A DNA stretch of 64,000 bases, from contig VDFB02358134.1 in the NCBI GenBank assembly GCA_007258455.2, forward strand, positions 215,249,565-215,313,564, written 5' to 3'. A program made the translations under genes and the position numbers. The notes under the pieces are model-generated. The model saw nothing but the letters and a program-made list of their open reading frames with translations. It did no database searches and was not told where the DNA came from. Source of the stretch: Sequoia sempervirens. Its lineage: Eukaryota > Streptophyta > Pinopsida > Cupressales > Cupressaceae. This document shows, piece by piece, positions 34,579 to 45,974 of this stretch. Position 1 is the first letter of the stretch; every line of letters starts with the position of its first letter.

Positions 34579-37500
34579 CTACTCTTTAGGAAGTTCATCC
34601 TTGACGGGGCTGTCCTCCTGCCTCTTAGAAGCTGTGTATTCTATGAACTTGAGGTTGACTGCTTGGAGCTTGTCTATTTCAACGATTTCATACCGCAACA
34701 CCTGGTAGCTCAATTCTTTCGTGTTATCTTCCAGCCTTTTCCAATCCTCATCATACTTTTCACCTTGGTCCCTAAATAGCTCTGATTGATTGAAGGCACG
34801 AGCAGCAAAACTCATGAATTCCACTATGATTTTACCAGAAATCCCATCCTTCATCTTCTTCTGGAAGTAGGGCTTTATCTTCTTTGGATCTATTTGCACT
34901 ATGGGCATGTCGTACTCCGTCATCAGTTTGAGATAACAAGTGCACTCTGCCCTGATTTCCTTGATCCATTCAATGTCTGGATCCACCTTGCTCATGATTT
35001 GTTCTAGTCTTTCCCTCCAGTTGTCAAAGTCTCATCGCCATACATCCATCAACCAGTGATCGTCTTTCTTAAATGCAAGCTCCTTTTCCCACGTGGCTTT
35101 TGGCATCTAAAGGATAGCCTCAATCCTTGGAAAGGTGGAGTAATAGGTCACAGGGAAGTTAGTGCAGAGCTTCCTCATGCCCTCCAGAGACTACAACAGA
35201 TCTAAGAACTTGTTGGTTGTTCGCACAGCCCGTATAATTCCCATGTTCCCGACGTATAAGACTTGTCGGAACCAGTCCTCTGTGGTCTTTTCCAAGTTAT
35301 TCCTTCTTTCCATCTTATCGATCTACGCTTTGGATAGCAACTAGGGTGCGACTGTGGATGTGGTAGGTAGGTCATCCACTAAAGACCATTGTTGTATGTA
35401 ATCCATTAAGGCTGCAACCTATGCCTTGAGCTCATCCTTCGAGACCTTATCTTCTTTTATCAAATGCACCACCGTAGCCACTGACTCCTCAAGGTGACCG
35501 ACTTTCTACTCTTTGGTGGTGGTCCCCAAGTCGATGGTGGAGATGTTGTAACTTACCCCAGCTTAGCCAATCATAGGTGTTGCTATTTGTGCTACTCGAG
35601 ACCCAGAAGCATCCATTGTCACCCTGGATAGGACTTTGGGATTCTTCTCCTTCTTTGTCATGATTTGAGCTCGAGCCAAGATGGCCTCTAACCTCACCCT
35701 TGGGTCCTTTAGTACAGGGGTTTTTCTTTCAAGCTGCCTTTCTAACCATTCAAGCACATCAGATTTTTCCTTAGGTGAATCGTGGCCACCCTTGCCCCTC
35801 TTAGTCAAGGCCAAGGTTTCTGCTCCCTTATCTTCTAGGGACTTTTCTTTTAGCTTGGCAGCATCTCCTTCTTCCTCATCAGAATCTTGGACAAACACGA
35901 GGTGTTTGATAGGAAGCACGAAGGACAGTTTCTGTATGGGACTTCCTTTCTCTGCCATCTCTTCTTCTTTCTTTTCCTCAGCATGTTCAATCTTGTGCAC
36001 ATGTTCTATGAATTTCCTGACTTCGAGGCTCTCGACAGTTTGGGCCCCACCCTCAGTTTTGTCTTCTTGTTTCCGTTCTTCTTCTTCAAGGGGCGGCCTT
36101 TCTTCCTCTGATTTTGGTGTCCTTTGGTTGTCGGGCCAGTTCTTCTTTAAGATCATCGTCAAAGGCCCGCATGATTATCCTGCCACTAGTGCTACCTTCC
36201 TTGTCTCCACTCTCCAAGGAACTAGTTCCCTCCTCTTCATAGGCGACCTTGTCAATTACTCGGTGTTCATATTCTGGGTGCTCGTGGTATTCATTAGCCT
36301 CCTCCTCATAGGCCCCTGAGGCTTCTCATTCTCATTCCTCCCACTCCTTAGAGATTAGCATGGTGGCTTCCATAGCCAGTGGCCCTATCGACGGTTGTGA
36401 AGGCTGAGCAGTAGCGATGGCTTGTGCAATGACTGCTTGAAGAGCGGGATCCATTAGGATCTGGGATAGCTCAGGGGGGAGATTCTGCATATGTCTTGAG
36501 AGAGCCTCAAGCATGGTAGAAATGGGAATAGGTGTTGTCACCATTGCTAGAGGGAGTGATGTGGTGGTTGACATGGCAATGGAGGAAGGGGGCGTAGTTA
36601 GGGTAGAAGAGGAGTCAATAATTATTACAGACTCGGCCGGAGGCAAAGGGGCAAGATGGACAAAAATGTCCACTGCCAGTGGGGATGTGGCAATCATAGC
36701 TAGAGAGGTAGGTGGTGTAATGGTAGGGGTAAGGAGAGCCAAGAGAGGTTCCAATTGATCTGTACGCCTCACCTTCTCCTCCTGGGCTGAGGGTTGTTCT
36801 GTGGTGCTTCCCGCTTGTTTGAGCCTTTTGGAGGGTGAGCCTCCCGCTTCTTTCCTTGAATAGACCTTGGGGGTCTGGAGACTGTTCTGTTTCTGTCCCT
36901 TTTCTCTTCTTGGATCTGGTGACCGGAGGGGACTTGGAGGTCTAGCCAGTAGAAGTGGTGGTAGCGGCATCTTCTGTGGCACTTGGCTCACTTTTGAGCC
37001 CTTCGTAAGTCAAAATTACTCCTTGCCACTTTAATTGAGCTACTTGCCCATCGACCCACTCCTTAGTACGAGCCAGTATTAGCTTGGTTATAGTGTCGAG
37101 ATCATCGACCTCTTGCTCGGCCCAGTCAATTGTTGGTATTGGCAAATTGGTGATCGCAGGGTACTTGGGGTGCATTATTGTGCTCTCATCTTCCTCGACC
37201 TGATTTGATATGGGGAAAGGCTACACCTTCCTTACAAACTACACAGTCATTCACATATAGTGCCTTTCCTGTACCTCTTTATCATCCTGGCAATCCCCCT
37301 AGAAGTCTTCAATGTGGTGTAGATGAACGAACCCTGGTCCCAATGCCTTCCTTACGTGGCCATGCAGGTCTATTCGCGGGCGAGGAGTGTGTAGGTAGAA
37401 ATGGTAATCTTTTAAGTCTTTCTCAGAGTTACCAGCACACTGGGAAGTTTGTAGTCTATACATGCCCTAGCCCAGAGTCATGGGATAAGAAATCCCTGCT

Positions 37501-38696
37501 ATGTGTTTGTTGTTGAAGATTGCCTATATGTGTTGGATTTTCTGGAAAAGCTCCAGAAGGATGATTCGGCCATTGGGGTATCGAGGCAACCTGTTTAGCC
37601 TTTCAGTGAAGCCCTGGGTGCAGATGTATGTAAACTTCAGGTACTAAATGAAGAGGAAGGTATACTGCTTCAAAAGTGCCCTGGCACTATGGGAGATCCT
37701 CCTCTCGAAGTCTCTGGTGATCATTCTAATAATATAGCCAATGAAGGCATCATTTACTCTATAGTATTCCCTTTTGAAGTTTTGGTACTTGAGCTGCGGG
37801 TACCTATCATATGCCTTGAGTCTTCGCCCCTACTCTTGATCGGGTGCCACAAATAACCCGTTGTACTATCTTTGATCCACCAAGGAATAGACAAGATAGG
37901 AAGTCATATAGAATTTGGAGCTCTTCTTCACATTGATGAATTGCTCATGGAAGCAGTTGCTTATTATACCTCCCCAATAGAATGAAGTCTTTGTGGTGAC
38001 ATCCTCATTCCCCTGAAGAATCTACTCAATGAAGTACACCATCCATTTCTGAAAGTAGGTGGTCGTAGGAAGACCCATAACCCTACTTAACATGGTGACC
38101 AAGTCATGGTAATCCTCGTAGAAGTCACTGCGGAAGAGTTCTTGAGGAACCTTCGCAGTGCTGCCCCACTTTTCTTTGAGCCAATGCTGATTTATTACCC
38201 TTTTACAGCCTACCGGATTATCGTCCCATGCTGCTGGGCATTCTTCTATGTTGGGCGCTTCCATTTCTTGAAATGTGGGAATGTGGAAGGTTTTTGTGAT
38301 TCCTTCAGCTGACATGTCGGCGAGGACATTACCCTCTCTATCAATGATTGTCCTTGTGTTGGCTTGATATGCCTGCTGACAAGCCATGACCAACTCCTAG
38401 GCCATGAAGGATGGAGGGAACCCAGTAGCCTTTGCTATTCCACTTTGCCTTATCAGCCTTGCATTTTTGGTTGTTGGATTGACCCTGACCCTTTGTGTGA
38501 ATTCATCGATATTGATGTGGCCTATGTTGGTATCGGTGATCTCCTTCCAATCCGTTGTGACTTTTGAATGAAGAGGCTCTCCCTAAAATTGGTATTTCAT
38601 CTAGTCCTTGTCCTCTTTCCGTTGAGGAATCTTGCCCAACCTTCTCCCTTTGTCCTTCTCGACAGGTGCCCCTGAAGGTCCTGCACCCGATTCCAT
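34579..38696 (-). pseudogene. Extra ORF of element C (about 1370 codons), function unknown
   Basis: Starts at an ATG at 38696 (MESGAGPSGAPVEKDKG), six bases after TTGCTTGCAG, which looks like a splice acceptor, and ends KDELPKE at 34579. It lies between integrase and the polypurine tract in the same direction as pol. The central part is globular-looking (for example YFQKWMVYFIE near 38030). A Ser/Thr/Pro-rich linker follows (36350-36990), then a charged Glu/Lys region with FVQDSDEEEGD (35880), and a C-terminal helical part. It has stops and frameshifts, but C2 carries a second copy with stops in other places. Extra ORFs are known in plant Tat elements; I cannot assign a domain family. Confidence 0.65.
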
Positions 38697-41310
38697 ATAT
38701 TCTGCAAGCAAAGGCATAGTCAGCACAATGGAACACAAAAGCATTCATGTTATCCAAACTCCTAAAGATAACATTCATTTTAAATAATCTTATTATTAAG
38801 TATAACATGACCTTTTATCTCCCGATGTCATTAAACTTTTGATTGAGGGCATTTGGACAGTTCGGGCCTGGAGGGCTGGACTTCCTTGGCAAGAATGCTG
38901 TTTGGAAGGAAAAAAAGGGTGGAAGGCTCCCAGAGATTCTCTTTGATCAAATTTTAGTACTTTGAGAAGTTCATAATGAAGAGGATTGAAATTAAGCACA
39001 TGGGTCAAAGTTAGATTTTAGATTTGGGCTCATTTGGATCAGTTTGGGAGAATCTAGAAGTCCTGGGATAGACAGCCGTCTGGAGATGGCAGTTTGGAAA
39101 AGTAGATTAAAAACATAATTCCAGAGAGGGAACTCTGGGGTCTGGGGTCCACCAGGCTACAGGGTAACTAACAGTTTGTAACTTCACTTTTTAGCATTCG
39201 GGTCTATGGTACCAAGAAGGCGTTCGTCTTTCGCCATTTGGGACGGAAAACGTCAGACGGAAGTCCGGAGGGGGCAGCCCAACAGTCAAGGCCCGACTGA
39301 CAGCCAGGAGCAAGACCAGACCCGTAATGAGCGTGCACCATTTTATATCATTTTCAGTTAGGCGGCGATCGGGAAGGCGGAGCCCGGAGCTCAGAACGGT
39401 GGGTGTGTATTTCATTTGGAATGGCGGGCGACGGAAGGAGTCCCACACAATGAAGCCCAGCATGGATGAGGGCATTTTATTAGTTCAAATTGCATCACAG
39501 CGGTGAACGGGAAGGCAGATTCTAGCGGGCGGAAGGACGTCGGGGAAGGGGTCGACAAAAGGTTATGTCAAAAGGTGAAGTCATGCCCATAGCTGGGAAC
39601 AAGACCAGACACGGCAGAAGGGCCCACCGTTCAACTTTGTTTTTAGTCCCACAGCGGACGGAAGGGCGGAGCCCGGAGCTTGAAGGGATGGGTGAGAATT
39701 TCCACTTGGGACGGCAGATAAGGAAGCACAGAGACATGGTGTTCGGAGCCCGGCGCAGATGAGGGTGTTGTGAGTTTAGCCGGGATTCCAACCGGAGAAT
39801 GGAGGCCAGGGGCCCGGATGGCAGGGCTCCGCCAGAAACTCGGAGGCAGGCACGACAGAGTCCAAAAGGAACTCTAGAGGGCGGGATCCACGAACTCAAA
39901 GGGTACCCAATCAACTTTGAAATGCCCGCAGTGAAGAGAAGGGCGGATCCCGGTGGACGGGTGGTCAGGGAAGGTTCACCATTTTTACATGACGGCATCC
40001 TTGCTGACTTCCGGACAAGGAAGTCCAACCACCCAGGCCCGAAGGAGGAAATTGCTGTCGGAAGGAATGGTCATCGTTTTGGTTTGGACGGCCAAGACAG
40101 GTCCCGGGGCTGAATGGGATGATGTCCCTGCACGAAGAATAGCCACGGTGAGGTGGAGCTTCAGATCGGTCATGAGGGCACTCTCGAAGGTTTCTTAAGT
40201 TTTTAAAACATGGGTTTTGTTTGTGGTGCCGTGTTTTATCATTTGCATGCCTTCTTGATGATTTTTATTCATTTAAATCCTTAGAAATCATGAAAAGAAT
40301 GCTCAGGAGGGGGAACAGAGGACCTACCTTGAACACTCGATGTGGGGAGATGTGGGATCCACTTACGATCGATGAAGTGATGGTGAGAGTGATGAGCGTG
40401 AAATGTCGAAGACGGTGGGCTCCTCTAGCAAGTTCTATGATCACTCTGCAACTTTGTCAAGTGATAATGATGGGCTCAAGTGGGTCTTTTATACCCCTAA
40501 TCGCCATTAATGACCCTATTAAATGCAGGTATTGCGAGAGAAAGGTTGGTGAATTTGAAAATTGGCAATGGCGGCAGGAGACCTGGGTTCCGATGGCCAG
40601 GGGGCACAGGACGGTGCCTGCTTGAAGATTTCACTCGGTTGTGTTGGTGGTGGTGGAGAGAGAGTCAAGACCCGGAGGGCGGAGTTATGCCAAAGACCCG
40701 CCGTTAGAGACGGCGGAACCATCACAGAATTTTGGACTCAGAATTCCAGAAGATCAGGCCTGGAACACTAGACAGTAGTCAAGATTTCCCACCAACTCCT
40801 CAGATGGTAAATATGGTGGCAGGACCCAGAAGCCGAGACACCACTAGAGGTTCACCATGAGGAACAACGAGACACTCTCGGAACCCCGGGAGCAGAACTC
40901 GGGGGTCCGGGGATCGGAGGGTTAAACAACCATCAGGATTTCCATGGATTGCAGATGGAGAAAGAGATTTTGGGCCCTGGGGTCTGGAAGGACACGAACC
41001 GAGCGCCGTTGGGAATGGCGGGCGCAACGGGGAAACCCGGCAAGGGAATCTCGAAAGGTCGGGCCCGGCAAGGCCCGGGGTCGTTGGCAGGGTCAAACTG
41101 CCAGGGGGACTCCGCGAGGCACCAAAACATGACAAAATTAAAAGGGGAAGGTATGGTCAACTTATGGTGGGACTTTAAAGCAACATTGACCATCCGAGAC
41201 ACCTAAAAAAAGGGGGCACACAAAACAAGGCGATGACAAAAATGACCCGACAAGGCAAAAGAAAAGAGGGTCCCTGTTCCAAATGGGGCATGTGTGCTAA
41301 AGGCACAACA
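38697..41310. other. GC-rich segment of C with LTR-like right end
   Basis: Markedly GC-richer than its neighbours between about 38850 and 41200. The first 640 bp are repeated in C2 (63360-64000), so the segment belongs to the C family. It holds a degenerate tandem repeat of about 290 bp (39240-39900), a TATA-like TTTTATACC on the plus strand (40488) and ends GGCACAACA right before a plus-strand primer-site-like sequence. It may be an old oppositely oriented LTR, or the promoter/intron of the extra ORF. I could not find its left boundary. Confidence 0.45.
39240..39900 (+). repeat. Degenerate tandem repeat, period about 290 bp
   Basis: AGCAAGACCAGAC at about 39307 recurs as AACAAGACCAGAC at about 39597. 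GGCGGAGCCCGGAGCT at about 39377 recurs at about 39665. Spacing is about 290 bp in both cases. Confidence 0.6.
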
Positions 41311-41312
41311 AA

Positions 41313-41330
41313 TGGCGACTCCGCTGGAGA
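41313..41330 (+). other. Plus-strand primer-binding-site-like sequence inside C
   Basis: TGGCGACTCCGCTGGAGA, two bases after ...GGCACAACA. It strongly resembles the D primer site (TGGCAACTCCACTGGGGA) and is unlike C's own. It points opposite to C's genes. Confidence 0.55.
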
Positions 41331-42231
41331 ACGCTCCTAAGCATTCTAAGGATAAATATTCATTCAAGACCTAGAATCCTTGGTTTCGCAGACCAGGAGT
41401 GGCTTCCATAGATAAATTTGGGAGAACGAGATCCTTAATTGGGTCAGTTTATAAGACATCTCAAAAGTGTGTGTAGTGAGTTCATTCCTTTCCTCGGGAT
41501 AGTGACCAGGGTTACCAATTCAACCGAGTGAGCTACATAAATCATCTAACACCAAAAGTAACCAGGACATTGCTCTACTGCCGGTTAGGTGTCCATAGCC
41601 CTGATGGAGTTGTCACTGCAATCCCACGGATATTGCTCTACTACAAACTGGGTGTCCATAGCCCCAGTAGAGTTACCCGAACACCCATACGATCGCTTAT
41701 TTTTTAGAATTCCTTTGCTCTTTTGCTTTGATATTTCCTTCAATGTTCACTTCTCATTTATCATTCTGTTTGACTAGGTAAGCACTGAAGCCTATGATGG
41801 GTTTGAGACTACAGTGGTCACTGGAGTAGACTTAAGATTTTTCACTCACTAGGGTGTCATAACAACCATGACACAGTCCTTCAGAAATGATTATTATGTG
41901 TTTTGTGCGAGATCCGAGATGTGTGTAAGAGGATCCAATCCAGGGTCAAGTTCTAAGAAGAGTTCCAACAAGGGAATCATTCATGGGCAGCTTTCAGAGA
42001 CCGATAGTTGAGAGTGAATGTTTAGCTGAGGAACACAAAGGACAGACATCAAAGTAAACCGCTTGTTGAGCAAGCACAGCCACAGCTAAGGGGCGGGAAA
42101 CAACTTTTCAAATCAAAACTATTAGGAGGGGAAAACAAAAGAGTGACGCAAAACAAAAAATGCAGGCAAATCAGAAAAACAATCTACCCTAACCTATGTA
42201 CAAATATTTACAAAGAAGAGCTCAAATGACC
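41331..42231. other. Non-coding segment between GC-rich part and C integrase
   Basis: No gene. If the primer site is real, this is the leader of a plus-strand element; a donor-like GTAAGC follows GACTAG at about 41776. A 63-bp-period duplication lies at 41569-41674 (ATTGCTCTACT...GGTGTCCATAGCCC). The right end is C's post-pol sequence. Confidence 0.4.
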
Positions 42232-43490
42232 TCAGGCTTGGAAGTGATACTTCAGGTGCTGCCCATTGATCGGCAACAGGACGTTCTCACCAGTTAAGGT
42301 CTTTAGGCGGAAGGCATTGTCTCTCAAAATCTCAACTATTTGAAAGGGGCCAAGCCAGAGCTTGCCAATTTTTTTGTGTCCCCCTTTCTTTTCGTGGGCC
42401 TTGTCCCAATACAAGAGTAGATCTACAATTCTAAAGGCTTTGATTTTGGCTCAGCGGTCGAACCATCTCTTAACTACGCCCTGATGTTTGACAAAATTTT
42501 CTATTGTAAGGTCTCAAACTTCCTCTAAATGCAGGAGCTCAGCTAATCGAGCTTCCCTACGATCTCCTCCCTCATAAAAACTGTTGATGAACTGAAGAGT
42601 AGGAATTTTCAAATGGATAGGAAATATAAGTTCTAAGCCATAAACAAGGTGGAACGGGGAATCACCAAGGGCATCCTTGTGGCAAGTGCAATTAGCCCAA
42701 AGGGCGAAACGGAGCTAGGTATGCCAGTCCTTAGGATTCTTATCTAGCATTTTTTTTATTACAGTAATCAGGTTTTTATTTTTAGATTCAGCAAGGCCAT
42801 TGCCTTGGGGGTAGTAATTGGATGAAAACTTAAGGGTAATCCCGTAGTCAAATTCCCAACTAGCAAATTTCAATGAAGTGAAATCCGGTCCATTGTCACA
42901 TACCAAAGCATAAGGACAACCAAAGTGATTTAAAATGAAACTTTCTAAGAAATTAGTAACTACTTCAGTTGTGCATTACTTACATACTATTGCTTCTGTC
43001 CACCTAGTACAATAATCAATAGCGGTAAGAATGTACCTGTGTCCTGTAGATGATGGAGGGCTTACGAACCGATAAAGTCGAGACCCCATTGTGCAAACAG
43101 ACTTACCTTTAGCACAGGCTGCAGTGGGACAACAACATTCTTTTTCTTGGTGGCAGCGATCTGGCATCTGTGACATGAGCGAACATGACAATGAGTGTCC
43201 TTGAAGATAGTTGGCCAATAATACCCTGCTCTCAATATCTGATGTGCTGTGGAAGAACCAGAACCATGGCCCGTGCCAAATTTGTCATGAAACTCTTTTA
43301 AAACTCAATCCACTTCTTCCTTACCCAGACATCTTAAGTAAATGCCTTCATGATTCTTCTTGTAGAGAATGGAACCTTGTAGCATATAGTTGTTGCTTTT
43401 CAATCTAAGGGCCAGCCTTTGGACTCCTTGCAGGTGCGGTGGACACTTATGGTTCAGCAAATAATAGACAACATTCTGGTACCACTCTTT
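42232..43490 (-). pseudogene. Integrase domain of C
   Basis: HHCC finger with FHDKFGTGH and CHRCQ (about 43310-43160). The DDE core has a WGLDFIG segment, VCDNGPDF (about 42895) and PQGNGLAESKNK (about 42810). The C-terminal WLGPFQIVEILRDNAFRLK block ends HLKYHFQA at 42232. Several stops and a frameshift near 43218. The sequence differs clearly from the A and D integrases. Confidence 0.85.
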
Positions 43491-43514
43491 GGGGGAGACA
43501 TCCTCAAGCTGGTA

Positions 43515-44090
43515 CTACTGCACAGTGAGTTCGGGTCTAGCCTTTGTTGTTGCTTCAGTAATCATGCGAGTGAGTGCTTGTCCTCTCACTAGCTTCATTG
43601 GTTGGATCTCCATGCCATATTCTTGGAGTAGGGTGACCCACTTAGCTCTTCGTTCACCCAATTCATTCTGCATGAGCAGCATTTTTACTGCTGGGTCTAG
43701 GACAATGGAAAATACCTTATTGTGCAGGATGTAGTGTCTAAATTTCTTCACCCCTCTGACAAGAGCATACGCCTACTTTTCTACATTGTGATATTGCAAT
43801 TTAGCATCCTTTAGGGGAGCACTCATGAAGGTGATCGGGTGCTCATTTCCTTCCTTGTCTTTCTGGGTCAACATGCTAGCACATGAATGTTCTGAAGCAA
43901 ATGAGTAGATGTAGAATGGCTTTAAATAATCTGGGATGACTAACACAGGTGCCTCGGCGATGGCCCATTTGATTTCTTCAAAAGCCTGTTTGGCATCAGG
44001 TGTCCACTCAACTTTGGCATCTTGTTTGAACATAGCATTGATAGGTTTAACAATCTTCACAAAACCCGTGATAAATTTCATGATGAAATT
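43515..44090 (-). pseudogene. Gypsy-type RNase H domain of C, catalytic Asp absent
   Basis: VEWTPDAKQAFEEIK, FYIYSFASEHSCASML, ITFMSAPL and KKFRHYIL identify the domain. The strand that normally carries the first Asp (T-D-A-S) reads YSFAS. As in A, a second RNase H elsewhere in pol keeps the catalytic residues. Confidence 0.8.
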
Positions 44091-44183
44091 GATCTTTCCA
44101 AAGAAGGATTTTAATTCTTTCTTGCTGCTTGGGGGAAAAATTTTGAGTAAGGACTCAATACGTTCAGGGTCTATAGAGATACC

Positions 44184-45383
44184 TTATTCTGAAATGATGT
44201 GCCTGAACAATCTGCCTTCAATCACTCCAAAAATGCACTTCTTGGGGTTAAGGGAAACCCTGAACTCCCTGCATCTTTGAAACACTTTGCACAAATCAGA
44301 GATGTGATCACCTCTTTTTTTAGAAAACACAATTAAATCATCCATGTAGATGATTATGCACTTGCCAATCAGATCCTTGAAGGAGATATCCATGGTGCAT
44401 TGGAAGGTGGCTCTAGTGTTGATGAGCCCAAAAGGCATTCTTATATACGCGAACATCCCCCACTTGGTGGTGAATACCATTTTATGACGATCTTCATACT
44501 GTACCATCACCTGGTTATACCTGGAGTATCTGTCGAGGAAATACATCATTTGGGAGCTGTTGACGATTTGCAACACCTCATCCAATAAAGGGATCAGATA
44601 ATTATCTTTCTCTGAAGCTCGGTTCAAATTGCGGAAGTCCACACACAATCTGATCTCTCCATTCTTTTTTCTAATTGGGACCAAATTGGGCACCCACGTA
44701 AAGTGTCTGACTAAGAAAATAATCCTTGTCGATAGTAATTTTTGTACTTCTTTGTAAATGACGGGTTCCAACAAGGCATTGATAGCATGTTGCCGCTGAC
44801 AGAATGGCCTCACCTCTGTCTTGAGAGGGATGGTGTGCGTAATGATGGAAGTGTCATATGTCTTCAAATCTTCGTAATTCCATGCCACCACATCATGGTA
44901 TTTCTGCAACGTATTCATTATTCGTTTCTTTTCCTCTAGCATGCATACCTTGCCAATAAAAACATTCTTGATTTCCTCAGCTATCCCTAGGTTATGAGCA
45001 TTACACTGGTTGCTTATGGCTTCTTTCTTTGTTTGCTGGTTCTGGTCTTTGATCTGGTCTAAGTCAAATATACGTTCTAGCTGAACCATGCCTCTGGGGA
45101 TCGTATTGGTCTTGAGGTTAATAACCCCTTCTATGTCCAATTCGGCTTCCTGCGGATTAGCTTCATCAATTACTTGAGCTGCGAAGACATCAAAACTTGT
45201 GATGAATTCAAGAATATATTTGTCATCATTGAAGACCTGTAAGTGGGTAACATTATCTGGGACCGATGGCATGGATGTCAACTCAACCATGAATTTCTTG
45301 AGCCTAGATAAAGAGAGGGGTTGTAAAGTGTTGGCCGCTTGAGCCAAAGCATCAGCTGTTCGATTCTGAGTATGAGGGATCAA
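44184..45383 (-). pseudogene. Reverse transcriptase region of C, 399 open codons
   Basis: Open through a linker (45383 to about 44900) and the RT core: GEIRLCVDFRNLNRA, RYSRYNQVMVQYEDRHKMVF, MPFGLINTRATFQ and the IYMDDLIVFSKK catalytic site (about 44340). The 5' end of this open stretch is the tail of the upstream RNase H (RTADALAQAAN), so the ATG shown by translation is internal, not a start. Confidence 0.85.
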
Positions 45384-45698
45384 TTGTATATTGAATGCAT
45401 CTAAGCCCTCTAGGAGATCCCAAACCCTGTGCCTATAATTAGCGAGCCTTCTATCGTGACAAGAATATAGCTTCCTGACCTATTTAACCACTAGTTCAGA
45501 ATCCCCAAAAACTTGTAGCATTTTCACATTTTTCTTCAAGGCCATGAGAAGGCCATGGACCAGGGCCTCATATTCTACTACGTTATTGGTGCAATAAAAT
45601 TGCAATCTATGGGAAATAAGAAAGGTCTTACCCATTGGACTGATGAGTTCAAACCCAGCTCTGGCTCCTTGCTTGGACTTGGATCCATCAAATTAGAG
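45333..45698 (-). pseudogene. Archaeal-type RNase H of C, upstream of RT
   Basis: In one frame: FDGSKSKQGARAGF, YCTNNVVEYEALVHGL, VFGDSELVVK and NRTADALAQAAN, giving D, E, D, D. It ends within a few codons of the RT linker and is preceded by the protease, so the order is protease, this RNase H, RT, gypsy RNase H, integrase. Two stops lie just before FDGS and one follows SELVVK. Confidence 0.85.
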
Positions 45699-45701
45699 CG
45701 T

Positions 45702-45953
45702 CTAGCATGCAGAGGATTCTTTATCTTTGGGTCTGACTAAGTTCCTATTCCCTTTCAGCTGGGTGACTAGCTCTATGATCTTAGGGGAATTTTCTAGGTC
45801 AGAGTGGTGACTAGTGGGTGGTTCTCTTGGTGCCTCCTTTGGCATTTCAATCCAAGGAGTAGCTGATCCTTTAGCATGTTCGACTATCGTTTGACATAAG
45901 CAACAATCAAACTCAGAGCGGGCAGCATTGTGAACCCTGCACCAGTTTGGCAA
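45702..45953 (-). pseudogene. Cys/His motif and linker between protease and RNase H of C
   Basis: Encodes WCRVHNAARSEFDCCLC, closely resembling the zinc-knuckle-like WCRIHKTSRHSELDC in C's Gag (47650), but lacking the second His. It is followed by a polar linker. It may be an ancient internal duplication. Confidence 0.55.
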
Positions 45954-45974
45954 TAAGAGATCTTAGAAATTCAT

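Noticed and set aside
35681..36319. 212-codon plus-strand ORF opposite the extra ORF
   Set aside because: Ser/Leu-rich mirror of the Glu/Lys-rich minus-strand frame; the minus frame has the better start, end and second copy.
39985..41206. Several short ORFs on both strands in the GC-rich segment
   Set aside because: GC-rich DNA has few stops in all frames; none has a domain or agrees between strands.
34453..41310. A stand-alone transposon with a 6.9-kb span duplicated at 59026-64000
   Set aside because: Its end is a polypurine tract joined to the C LTR in one copy, so it is the 3' internal part of the C family.
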